Positions 16,379 to 23,092 of a stretch of DNA of 35,241 nt are shown one piece after another. The stretch is from JAWXBM01 sp034440115 (GTDB taxonomy: Bacteria > Pseudomonadota > Gammaproteobacteria > Xanthomonadales > SZUA-36). Each line of letters starts with the position of its first letter. Within the stretch, counting starts at the first letter, position 1. The stretch covers positions 1 to 35,241 of the forward strand of contig JAWXBM010000053.1 of assembly GCA_034440115.1 (NCBI GenBank). The letters are read 5' to 3'. The notes under the pieces were generated by a model. That model was not told where the DNA came from and did no database searches. It worked only from the letters and a program-made list of their open reading frames with translations. A program made the position numbers and the translations under genes.

Positions 16379-17068
16379 TCATTCCTTGGCTTTGCGCGCC
16401 TGCATCTCACGTTTCAGACGCGTATCTTCATCATTCATATAAGCCTGGGCCGCAGCCAACAGCACCGATGGATGCAAGCGCACCACGTAATCGGGGTTGG
16501 TGTACTGAAAGTGGATCAAGCCATCGGTGCCAATCAAGTAAGTTGATGGTGCCGGCAGTACGTGGTCGCCCTCACCCGAGATTTCATCCAGATTGATACC
16601 GTATTCGAGGTATTTGGTATTGGTTTCATCATTGATTCGAAAGGCAATACCAAAGGCCCGCATGGCATTGAGTTTGGCATCGGAATAAACGGTATAGCCG
16701 ATGTCGGGCTCATCCAGGCTCTCATACAGCAGTTCCGGTTTATCCGGGCTGATAAACCAGATATCAAAACCCAAGTCTTTCAGCTCTGCCTCCGCTTTAC
16801 GCATCTCAGCCAGGTGCATATTGCAGTAGGGGCACCAACCGCCGCGAAAAAAAGTCAGGATCACGGGCTTTTGCAAATTCTTGGGATCGAAGCTCACATC
16901 CGCACCCGCTGCATCGCGCAACTGAAAAGCTGGCGCATCCATGCCCGGTAACAGGGGTTGAACTTCTGTTGGATCAGCATGAATAACGGTTCGATCCGAA
17001 CCCGCCAATACGCTTATTGGCATACAGACAAGAACAACCAGTAGCAATAAAACTCTATGGTATGGCAT
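16379..17068 (-). CDS. Exported redoxin (AhpC/TSA-like) with CPYC motif
   Basis: A 229-residue thioredoxin-fold protein of the AhpC/TSA-redoxin group. A signal peptide or membrane anchor (MPYHRVLLLLVVLVCMPISVLA) precedes the domain, which carries FFRGGWCPYCN with C79 and C82. This CxxC peroxiredoxin-like motif is typical of the 'peroxiredoxin-like' family acting in the periplasm. ATG 17068 is chosen for the signal peptide. However, another ATG at 17179 overlaps the acr3 stop codon (TGATG) and would add 37 residues, so coupled translation from there is possible. The gene follows arsR-acr3 on the same strand and is probably co-transcribed. A link to thiol redox stress caused by arsenic is inferred from that position. 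The electron donor is unknown. Confidence 0.8.
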   Translation of the reverse strand: MPYHRVLLLLVVLVCMPISVLAGSDRTVIHADPTEVQPLLPGMDAPAFQLRDAAGADVSFDPKNLQKPVILTFFRGGWCPYCNMHLAEMRKAEAELKDLGFDIWFISPDKPELLYESLDEPDIGYTVYSDAKLNAMRAFGIAFRINDETNTKYLEYGINLDEISGEGDHVLPAPSTYLIGTDGLIHFQYTNPDYVVRLHPSVLLAAAQAYMNDEDTRLKREMQARKAKE

Positions 17069-17178
17069 GGCAAACCAACTCCTCACCCAATGGGCAATTA
17101 ATAGACACAAGAACCCTAAAGACCCGCCTCTTGAATCAGTTCTTTCAATTATGCGGTCAGAATTAAAATCTCCGGCCA

Positions 17179-18219
17179 TCAGGCAAAATGCCGTCGTGTG
17201 CGATTGGCGAACGCCACCAAAGATAACATCACCGGCACTTCAACCAAAACTCCAACGACGGTAGCGAGTGCAGCGCCGGAATTCAAACCAAACAAACTGA
17301 TGGCAACGGCCACCGCCAACTCAAAGAAGTTGGAAGTGCCAATCAACGCAGCGGGCGCCGCAGTAGTAAAGGGTACCCGCCAGACATATCCCCAGCCATA
17401 GGCCAGAAAAAAGATGCCGTAACTCTGAATCAGCAAAGGGATGGCAATCAGGGCGATAACCAGAGGTTGACTCAAGATGGTTTGCGCCTGAAAGCCAAAC
17501 AGCAAAATCACCATTGCCAGCAAGCCCATTACGGAAAAGGGTTTGAGCCTGGCGGTGAATGCATCCGTGCGCTGATGTTTGCCTGAGCTATCCAGAAATT
17601 TGCGGGTCAAATAGCCGGCCAGCAAGGGTATGACCACGTAGAGCACTACGGACAGTAACAGGGTCTCCCATGGCACCAACACTTCAGTAACGCCCAGCAA
17701 CAATGCAGTCAAGGGCGCAAAAGCAAACACCATGATGATGTCATTAATGGAGACCTGCACCAGCGTGTAATTGGCATCGCCGCGCACCAACTGGCTCCAG
17801 ACAAACACCATGGCCGTGCAGGGCGCTACGCCCAGCAAAATCATTCCCGCGATGTATTCTTTTGCATCAGCCGGATCAACAATTCCGGCAAAAATATATT
17901 CGAAAAACAGAATGCCCAGAGCCGCCATGGTGAAGGGCTTGATCAGCCAGTTGATCACCAGGGTGATGCACAGACCTTTTGGTTTCTTGCCTACATCCTT
18001 AATAGCTGCAAAATCCACGTGCACCATCATGGGATAAATCATGATCCAGATGAGGACTGCAACCACCAGGTTTACGCTGGCAAATTCCAACGCGGCAACC
18101 ACTTCAAAAAGCTTGGGAAACAGCACTCCCAGCATTACTCCCGCTGCGATGCAAAGTGCAACCCACAGTGACAGGTAGCGCTCAAAAAGGCCCATGGGGT
18201 TCGTATTCTCGGCGCTCAT
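17179..18219 (-). CDS. acr3: ACR3-family arsenite efflux permease
   Basis: A 346-residue inner-membrane protein with about ten hydrophobic segments that exports arsenite (and in some members antimonite) using the membrane potential. The ACR3/bile-acid-symporter family signatures are clear: LIWIMIYPMMVHVDF, INWLIKPFTMAALG, and GVAPCTAMVFVWSQL containing C134. This Cys in the fourth segment is essential in characterised ACR3 proteins. It lies 12 bases after arsR, with a modest GAGAAAG ribosome-binding sequence. No arsC reductase or arsH is in the window, so arsenate resistance would need genes elsewhere. Regulation is by the adjacent ArsR. Confidence 0.96.
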   Translation of the reverse strand: MSAENTNPMGLFERYLSLWVALCIAAGVMLGVLFPKLFEVVAALEFASVNLVVAVLIWIMIYPMMVHVDFAAIKDVGKKPKGLCITLVINWLIKPFTMAALGILFFEYIFAGIVDPADAKEYIAGMILLGVAPCTAMVFVWSQLVRGDANYTLVQVSINDIIMVFAFAPLTALLLGVTEVLVPWETLLLSVVLYVVIPLLAGYLTRKFLDSSGKHQRTDAFTARLKPFSVMGLLAMVILLFGFQAQTILSQPLVIALIAIPLLIQSYGIFFLAYGWGYVWRVPFTTAAPAALIGTSNFFELAVAVAISLFGLNSGAALATVVGVLVEVPVMLSLVAFANRTRRHFA

Positions 18220-18231
18220 AACAGTTCTTTC

Positions 18232-18600
18232 TCAATCCGACTTTTCAGCTTTACAGTAATTGGCCAACTCGATAATCGAGCAGCCGGATTTTTTATCTTC
18301 GCGGATACTGGCAAATTCTGCGCTGCAGCAGTCCTTGACCATAAAGCCGATCAGTTCGCGCATGGCCTCAAAATTGGCTGAATAAATAACCGAACGCCCC
18401 TGTTTACGCGAGCTGATAATTCCTGCGTTCGACAAGTGATTGAGATGAAACGACAGGGTGTTATGCGGTGTACCCAGAGCTTCACTGAGCATGCCGGCCG
18501 CCAGCCCGTCAGGCCCGGCTTCTACCAGCAGGCGAAATGTACTCAGGCGGGTTTCCTGTGACAGCGCGTCGAATACGCTGAGGGCGTGTTGTATTTCCAT
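18232..18600 (-). CDS. arsR: ArsR-family arsenite-responsive repressor
   Basis: A 122-residue winged-helix metalloregulator that should repress the arsR-acr3-redoxin operon and release DNA on binding As(III). The helix-turn-helix lies at about residues 36-60 (MLSEALGTPHNTLSFHLNHLSNAG), followed by the wing (SSRKQGRSVIYSA). The E. coli-type CxC site in the recognition helix is absent. Instead C91-C92 and C107 (plus C116) lie near the C-terminus, the arrangement known from the Acidithiobacillus ferrooxidans type of ArsR. The start ATG 18600 sits inside a perfect inverted repeat that is the likely operator, and no Shine-Dalgarno sequence precedes it. Confidence 0.95.
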   Translation of the reverse strand: MEIQHALSVFDALSQETRLSTFRLLVEAGPDGLAAGMLSEALGTPHNTLSFHLNHLSNAGIISSRKQGRSVIYSANFEAMRELIGFMVKDCCSAEFASIREDKKSGCSIIELANYCKAEKSD

Positions 18601-18622
18601 ATGTCCAGACTAATGGACATAT
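18599..18622. promoter_or_regulatory. ArsR operator (ATATGTCC-N8-GGACATAT)
   Basis: A perfect 8-base inverted repeat, ATATGTCC (18599-18606) and GGACATAT (18615-18622), is separated by eight bases. It overlaps the first bases of arsR and its predicted -10 element. Size and position fit a dimeric winged-helix repressor that autoregulates its operon. Confidence 0.8.
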
Positions 18623-18635
18623 AACACCAAGTCAA
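18607..18635 (-). promoter_or_regulatory. arsR promoter, predicted leaderless
   Basis: On the minus strand TTGACT (18635-18630) and TAGTCT (18612-18607) are spaced by 17 bases. The -10 lies entirely in the spacer of the ArsR operator. Seven bases downstream of the -10 is the A of the arsR ATG (18600), which predicts an mRNA starting at or next to the start codon. The -10 match is moderate (T1, A2, T6). Confidence 0.5.
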
Positions 18636-18708
18636 TAACCGTTTTGATTGGGGCCAATCCAGTGGCTTAATTGCCCAGTGGCTTCATTAATGTGTCCGAC
18701 AAGCCGGG

Positions 18709-19005
18709 TTAGCCCACTTCGACCGCGAGCCGTTCAGGATCGTTGCTTTTTCCAGGATAGTTGCTTTTAGAGAGTTCGATTGCAGCAGCCACCCGAATCC
18801 AGGGAGTTTTGCTGTTGGCCAGTTGCAGCACAACCTGATCGAACCAGCGTCCAATTTCCAATAATTCCGGAGTGAGTTCAGAAGCTGGGTCAGAAGGTGC
18901 GACTGCGATCGTTTTTGTTTCAGCCAGGGTCGGCGAGGAAGCCATTCCAAAGCTGATGCTGATAAGTAATGCCCGGAAAAAACCGATTCTGCTGAATTCT
19001 TTCAT
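18709..19005 (-). CDS. Small exported protein of unknown function
   Basis: A 98-residue protein with a clear signal peptide (MKEFSRIGFFRALLISISFGMASSPTLA-ET). The mature part is about 70 residues and is predicted helical (ELTPELLEIGRWFDQVVLQLANS and RVAAAIELSKSN). No domain is recognised. ATG 19005 has a very good GGAGG six bases upstream; an upstream in-frame start at 19041 lacks one. The gene begins 48 bases after the HNH nuclease gene on the same strand, so it may be transcribed from the SOS-controlled promoter of that gene. It is not obviously part of the ars cluster, whose own promoter lies downstream. Confidence 0.65.
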   Translation of the reverse strand: MKEFSRIGFFRALLISISFGMASSPTLAETKTIAVAPSDPASELTPELLEIGRWFDQVVLQLANSKTPWIRVAAAIELSKSNYPGKSNDPERLAVEVG

Positions 19006-19053
19006 TAGCCGCCTCCTGCAAGTTATTCTGCTTACACGCATTATTGTAGCCGT

Positions 19054-20106
19054 TCATTCTCTTCGTTGCAGGTGGTGCACTACGATATCCACGTCCATGC
19101 TTTCACCGCCCCAGTTCGGAACGGATGTTGTAGACGTGATGCTGACGCCATCACCTTCATTATTGGCCTTAAGTTCAAGAAGGCTTCCGTTGAAACGTAA
19201 TTCAGGTGCCGACGGAATGAGCCTGCCTTCGGGAGCGGTAAATTCAAACACGCCAGTCAGGCTAGGCCGTAAACCGAAGCCTCCTTCGTGGACCAAGCGA
19301 TGATGATGGCGGCAGAGCAAAACCAGGTTGTTCATGCTGGTTTCGCCACCATCCGCCCAATGGTGGATATGGTGAGCGTCAACAAAGCGGGTGCAACTGC
19401 ATCCGGGGAAGCGGCAGCCGCCATCCCGGCGCTGCAAAGCCCTGCGGATGGAAGGCGGCACCGTGCGTGTTTTTCGGCCTACGCTCAGTGGTTCAATTCC
19501 ACCGCTTCCGGGGGCTTGAGCATCCAGCCAGTGAACCATGCCAGCATCACAACAAAGCCGCCGGGACGTTTCAGCTGAAACGTTGGGGCCATCTTCCAGC
19601 TGAGATTCAGCACCGCAACCTGTGTCTTTCAGGGTTTCCATATCGGTATGGATATTCACCACGTAGTGGTCGCCTCTACTGGCCGATTCAGGGCCAGACA
19701 GAAATGCTTCCGCCATACGGGCCAGCGCATCAGCACGGCGCGATGCTGCGGCCGGTGGTGCTGGCTTCAAATGTGAGGGTTCTTCCATGACGGACGTTTC
19801 AGCTGAAACGTTTTTGCGTTCTTCGTGCAATTCATCCAGAGCGGCATTCAGAGCCTGACGGATCAAAGCGCCCTGCTCCGGTGCGAAGCGGCCTTTCAGT
19901 ATCAGGAATCCGTCACCATCGAACTGGCAGCTAAGCTCGCGCAGCAATTCCAGCCAGTGGAACAGAGCTGCATCGATATGCGCCGCCAGTTCACATAGAT
20001 CATCTTCCAACTGTTGAATGCGGGCCTGCTTTTTCCCGCTGACGGTCAGGTGCTGAGACACAAAATCGCTGTTTTGCGAGGAATAATCATTGCCGGTATC
20101 AAACAT
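19054..20106 (-). CDS. DUF222 / HNH endonuclease (13E12-repeat type), shortened DUF222
   Basis: A 350-residue protein of the DUF222-HNH family (related to mycobacterial 13E12 repeat proteins), a presumed DNA endonuclease. The C-terminal HNH/McrA-like domain is intact: GCRFPGCSCTRFVDAHHIHHWADGG (C231, C236, H245-H246), N260, and LCRHHHRLVHEGG (C265, H269). Upstream lies the usual PLSVGRKTRTVPPSIRRAL block. The N-terminal DUF222 domain looks internally shortened: ELAAHIDAALFHWLELLRELS (39-59) is followed directly by QFDGDGFLILKGRFAPEQGAL. In full-length relatives, as recalled, about a hundred residues lie between these parts. The start is ATG 20106 with AGGAG upstream. An SOS box lies 29-48 bases before the start. 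An 18-base palindrome encoding N-V-S-A-E-T-S occurs twice in the gene. Confidence 0.88.
   Translation of the reverse strand: MFDTGNDYSSQNSDFVSQHLTVSGKKQARIQQLEDDLCELAAHIDAALFHWLELLRELSCQFDGDGFLILKGRFAPEQGALIRQALNAALDELHEERKNVSAETSVMEEPSHLKPAPPAAASRRADALARMAEAFLSGPESASRGDHYVVNIHTDMETLKDTGCGAESQLEDGPNVSAETSRRLCCDAGMVHWLDAQAPGSGGIEPLSVGRKTRTVPPSIRRALQRRDGGCRFPGCSCTRFVDAHHIHHWADGGETSMNNLVLLCRHHHRLVHEGGFGLRPSLTGVFEFTAPEGRLIPSAPELRFNGSLLELKANNEGDGVSITSTTSVPNWGGESMDVDIVVHHLQRRE
19564..19584. repeat. 18-bp perfect palindrome inside the HNH gene, copy 1
   Basis: ACGTTTCAGCTGAAACGT at 19566-19583 reads identically on both strands. Including flanks it shares 21 identical bases with the copy 228 bases away. 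On the gene strand it encodes N-V-S-A-E-T-S at residues 175-181, where relatives carry an (A/S)-A-E-T-x-R-R-L motif. Confidence 0.8.
19792..19812. repeat. 18-bp perfect palindrome inside the HNH gene, copy 2
   Basis: The same palindrome occurs at 19794-19811, in the same reading frame, encoding N-V-S-A-E-T-S at residues 99-105. This is in the variable linker after the shortened DUF222 domain, where the motif is not expected to be conserved. Confidence 0.8.
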
Positions 20107-20134
20107 CAGTATGGCTCCTGTATTGAAACTTAAA

Positions 20135-20154
20135 TACTGTTTTAATGTACAGTA
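20135..20154. promoter_or_regulatory. LexA (SOS) box upstream of the HNH nuclease gene
   Basis: TACTGT (20135-20140) and ACAGTA (20149-20154) flank an 8-base AT-rich spacer. This equals the half-sites of the E. coli SOS consensus (TACTGT-N8-ACAGTA). The box directly abuts a -10 element and ends 29 bases before the start codon, an ideal place to block transcription. It predicts DNA-damage induction of the HNH gene and perhaps of the small gene behind it. Confidence 0.85.
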
Positions 20155-20160
20155 ATTATA
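20155..20160 (-). promoter_or_regulatory. -10 element of the HNH gene promoter
   Basis: TATAAT on the minus strand (20160-20155) is a perfect -10 sequence. No good -35 hexamer is seen 16-18 bases upstream. The predicted transcription start falls within the LexA box, giving a leader of about 45 bases. Confidence 0.6.
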
Positions 20161-20304
20161 GTCCAATACAGATAGTTGAACTGTTTAAATTCAGATGTTT
20201 GCGATAAAGCGACAACGAGGAATTAGCATCATTCCCCAAAAGATGTAGCGTTGGCGTATTTGTGCGTAGCCGCCGGTTACATCATTCAAGCGCTGGCCTC
20301 ACTT

Positions 20305-21756
20305 TTAAGGCTTCAAACGATAATCCAGAGCCGGCTGGCGATCACCCAACAAAGGAACGTATTCATAGCCTTCGCCTTGCTCTTCCTTTAATTCAGCCTG
20401 TGCCTGCTGGAGCAGCTGCGGATTTTCGTACAGATCGACTGCTGTCAGCGCCAGGGTTTTGGCCGCCAATTGCAAACCCTTGATACCAATGCTGGTACCA
20501 CCAGCGGCAACGGCCTGCCAGCTGTGCGCTGGTGTACCTGGCACCCAGGTGGCGGTCGTGAACTCGGCTGTAGGCACTGTCCAACTGACATCGCCCACGT
20601 CGGTGGAGCCCATGCTCAGTTCGATTTCCATGTCCTGTATTTCAGCTTCTGAACCCAGGCCAAACTCCGGTGTATTCAGAGTGGCGTAAATCTGTTCAGC
20701 ATAGGCCTGCTCTTCGCTGCTATAGCTGAGGCCGCCAAGTGCTTCCAGGTTGGCTTGCATCAGGTTGGCAATCACCCGGTTGGGCAGCAGGCTGAGATTG
20801 CCGTGCATGATCTCGATATCCACGGTGGTGCCGGTACCGGCTGCTGCACCCTGCGCCGCCGCTTCAATCCGCTGCCAGATCTCACGCACCATGTCGGGAT
20901 CAGGATGGCGCACATAGTAGTACGCCTGGGCATAATCGGGTACTACATTGGGCGCTTCGCCACCCGAAGTGATCACGTAATGAATGCGGGTTTCCTGAGG
21001 CACATGCTCGCGCATTAAATTGGTCATGTAGTTGAAGGCTTCAACACCATCCAGCGCGGAGCGGGCTTTTTCCGGTGCACCAGCGGCATGGGCAGAAACA
21101 CCCCGAAAATTGAACCGGGCTGAACGATTGGCCAACGACGCTGCAACGCTGGCGCGGTTTACATCGCCTGGGTGCCAGCTCAACACCGCGTCCACATCAT
21201 CGAACAGACCGGCACGCACCATATACACCTTGCCGCTGCCGCCCTCTTCAGCCGGCGTGCCATATACCCGCACCGTACCGGGCAGCTTGTTGTCCTTTAA
21301 ATATTGCTGCACAGCGACCGCTGCACCCAGCGAAGCGGTACCAAACAGATGATGCCCACAGGCCTGCCCACCCGCTTTGCCAGGGATTTCCTCACGCACC
21401 GGCGATGCCGTTTGGGTAATGCCAGGCAAAGCATCAAATTCAGCCAGGAATGCGATGACCGGCTTGCCTGAACCCGCTTCAGCCACAAAAGCCGTGGGAA
21501 TTTCCGCCACACCGCTTTCAATCCTGAATCCCTGCTCACTCAACTTTTGCTGCAACAAGGCGGTGCTTTCCGTTTCCAGATAGCCCAATTCGGCCAGATC
21601 CCATATTTGCATGGCGATTGCCTGGTGCTGGTCATAGCGTGCATCGATGTTTTTGGTGATATCAGATCGGCCATCAGCAAGTGCTGGTGCATTGATGATC
21701 GTAAGCAAAGAAGCGAGGCACAGCAAGGTAGCGCTACCGTTGCAAGTTTTCGTCAT
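20305..21756 (-). CDS. Exported M20-family amidohydrolase (AbgB-like)
   Basis: A 483-residue M20D peptidase/amidohydrolase with a signal peptide (ends near PALA-DG). It resembles AbgB, a subunit of p-aminobenzoyl-glutamate hydrolase, and related acyl-amino-acid hydrolases. Metal-site motifs are present: FLAEFDALPG (103-112), GQACGHHLFG with C133, H135 and H136, and TPAEEGGSGKVYM with E170-E171. The lid domain begins with RFNFRGVSAHAAGAP. Cytoplasmic AbgB lacks a leader, so this is a periplasmic variant cleaving an N-acyl or amide bond of unknown substrate. The start has AGG about nine bases upstream. It stands alone, divergent from alkB. Confidence 0.88.
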   Translation of the reverse strand: MTKTCNGSATLLCLASLLTIINAPALADGRSDITKNIDARYDQHQAIAMQIWDLAELGYLETESTALLQQKLSEQGFRIESGVAEIPTAFVAEAGSGKPVIAFLAEFDALPGITQTASPVREEIPGKAGGQACGHHLFGTASLGAAVAVQQYLKDNKLPGTVRVYGTPAEEGGSGKVYMVRAGLFDDVDAVLSWHPGDVNRASVAASLANRSARFNFRGVSAHAAGAPEKARSALDGVEAFNYMTNLMREHVPQETRIHYVITSGGEAPNVVPDYAQAYYYVRHPDPDMVREIWQRIEAAAQGAAAGTGTTVDIEIMHGNLSLLPNRVIANLMQANLEALGGLSYSSEEQAYAEQIYATLNTPEFGLGSEAEIQDMEIELSMGSTDVGDVSWTVPTAEFTTATWVPGTPAHSWQAVAAGGTSIGIKGLQLAAKTLALTAVDLYENPQLLQQAQAELKEEQGEGYEYVPLLGDRQPALDYRLKP

Positions 21757-21901
21757 GAGTTTTACCTGAAGCGTGGATGAGGATCGATGGTCTACTTTAG
21801 CAGCACTGGTGGCAGTTTTCGCTGGGAGGTAAATTCAGCCACCGCGACATCGCCACTTGCTGTTGACCAAACCCTGCCTATACTAACCTCAGGTTTTCAT
21901 A

Positions 21902-23092
21902 ATGGATGAAGTATCGATGCGCAGCTACAGCCTGCTGGATAAGGAACTGGGCCTGATTGAGTACCGTGATAAAAAGCGCTGGCTCTGGACTTTGTCGCTG
22001 GTCTTACCTTTGCTGCCTCTGCTGGGCGTGGTGCTGTTTTTGCAAAGCGGTGCCGAGTGGATGCTGGCTCTGCCCTTGTTGGCTGCCTATATATTCATCC
22101 CCCTGCTGGATTGGCTGTGGGGCATAGACACCAATAATCCCCCCGAAGAAATCGTTCCACAGTTGGAAGAAGACCAGTACTACCGTCGGCTCACATACGT
22201 TACCGTTCCACTGCACTTTCTGACCCTGATCCTGCTGGCCTGGTTTGTGTCTGCGTATGAGCTGTCACTGGTCGCGATGGGGCTGCTGGCGATTACTGCA
22301 GGATTATTCAGCGGCCTGGGTGTAAATACGGCCCACGAACTCGGCCACAAGAAAACCCGACTGGAACAGAATCTGGCCAAGTGGGCTTTGGCGGTACCGG
22401 CCTACGGGCATTTCTGCGTGGAGCACAATCGCGGCCACCACCGTTTTGTGGCCACACCGGAGGATCCCGCCAGCGCACGTATGGGCGAAAACATCTATCG
22501 ATTCATGTTGCGGGAAATCCCGGGAGGTTGGCGCCGCGCCTGGGCTACCGAAGCGGATCGGTTGCAGCGCAAGGGCTTAAGTCGGTGGAGTGCAGACAAT
22601 GCGATTTTGCAATCCTATACCATTAGCCTGGTGTTGCAAGTGGGCTTGATATGGGCTTTCGGCTGGATCATGTTGCCCTTTTTGTTGATCCACAACGTGT
22701 TTGCCTGGTTCCAACTCACCAGTGCAAACTACATCGAACACTACGGTTTACTGCGTGAGAAGCAGGCCGATGGCAGCCATGAGCGCTGTCAGCCGCACCA
22801 CTCCTGGAATGCTAATTACATCGTCAGCAATGTGGTGCTATTCCATCTCGAGCGGCATTCTGATCATCATGCCAATTCACACCGGCGCTACCAGAGCCTG
22901 CGCCACTTCGATGACATACCGCAATTGCCCAACGGCTACTTCGGCTGCTATTTGCTGGCCTATGTGCCCTGGTTTTGGTATCGCGTGATGGACCCGAGGC
23001 TACTGGCCTTGCCGCATATTCAGGGCGATATGAACAAGGTCAACCTGGATCCGCGTCAGCGTGAAAACTTGCTGGCCAGATACGCCAGCTAA
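21902..23092 (+). CDS. alkB: AlkB-type alkane 1-monooxygenase
   Basis: A 396-residue integral-membrane diiron hydroxylase that oxidises medium- or long-chain n-alkanes at the terminal carbon, using electrons from rubredoxin. Six hydrophobic segments are visible. The family histidine boxes are complete: NTAHELGHK (142-150), EHNRGHH (174-180), and LERHSDHHA (316-324). The AlkB signature NYIEHYGLLR lies at 276-285. No rubredoxin, rubredoxin reductase or alcohol dehydrogenase gene is adjacent, and no rubredoxin domain is fused, so electrons must come from genes elsewhere. A second in-frame ATG (21917) is an alternative start. The 3' end overlaps the converging gene by four bases. Confidence 0.95.
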   Translation: MDEVSMRSYSLLDKELGLIEYRDKKRWLWTLSLVLPLLPLLGVVLFLQSGAEWMLALPLLAAYIFIPLLDWLWGIDTNNPPEEIVPQLEEDQYYRRLTYVTVPLHFLTLILLAWFVSAYELSLVAMGLLAITAGLFSGLGVNTAHELGHKKTRLEQNLAKWALAVPAYGHFCVEHNRGHHRFVATPEDPASARMGENIYRFMLREIPGGWRRAWATEADRLQRKGLSRWSADNAILQSYTISLVLQVGLIWAFGWIMLPFLLIHNVFAWFQLTSANYIEHYGLLREKQADGSHERCQPHHSWNANYIVSNVVLFHLERHSDHHANSHRRYQSLRHFDDIPQLPNGYFGCYLLAYVPWFWYRVMDPRLLALPHIQGDMNKVNLDPRQRENLLARYAS

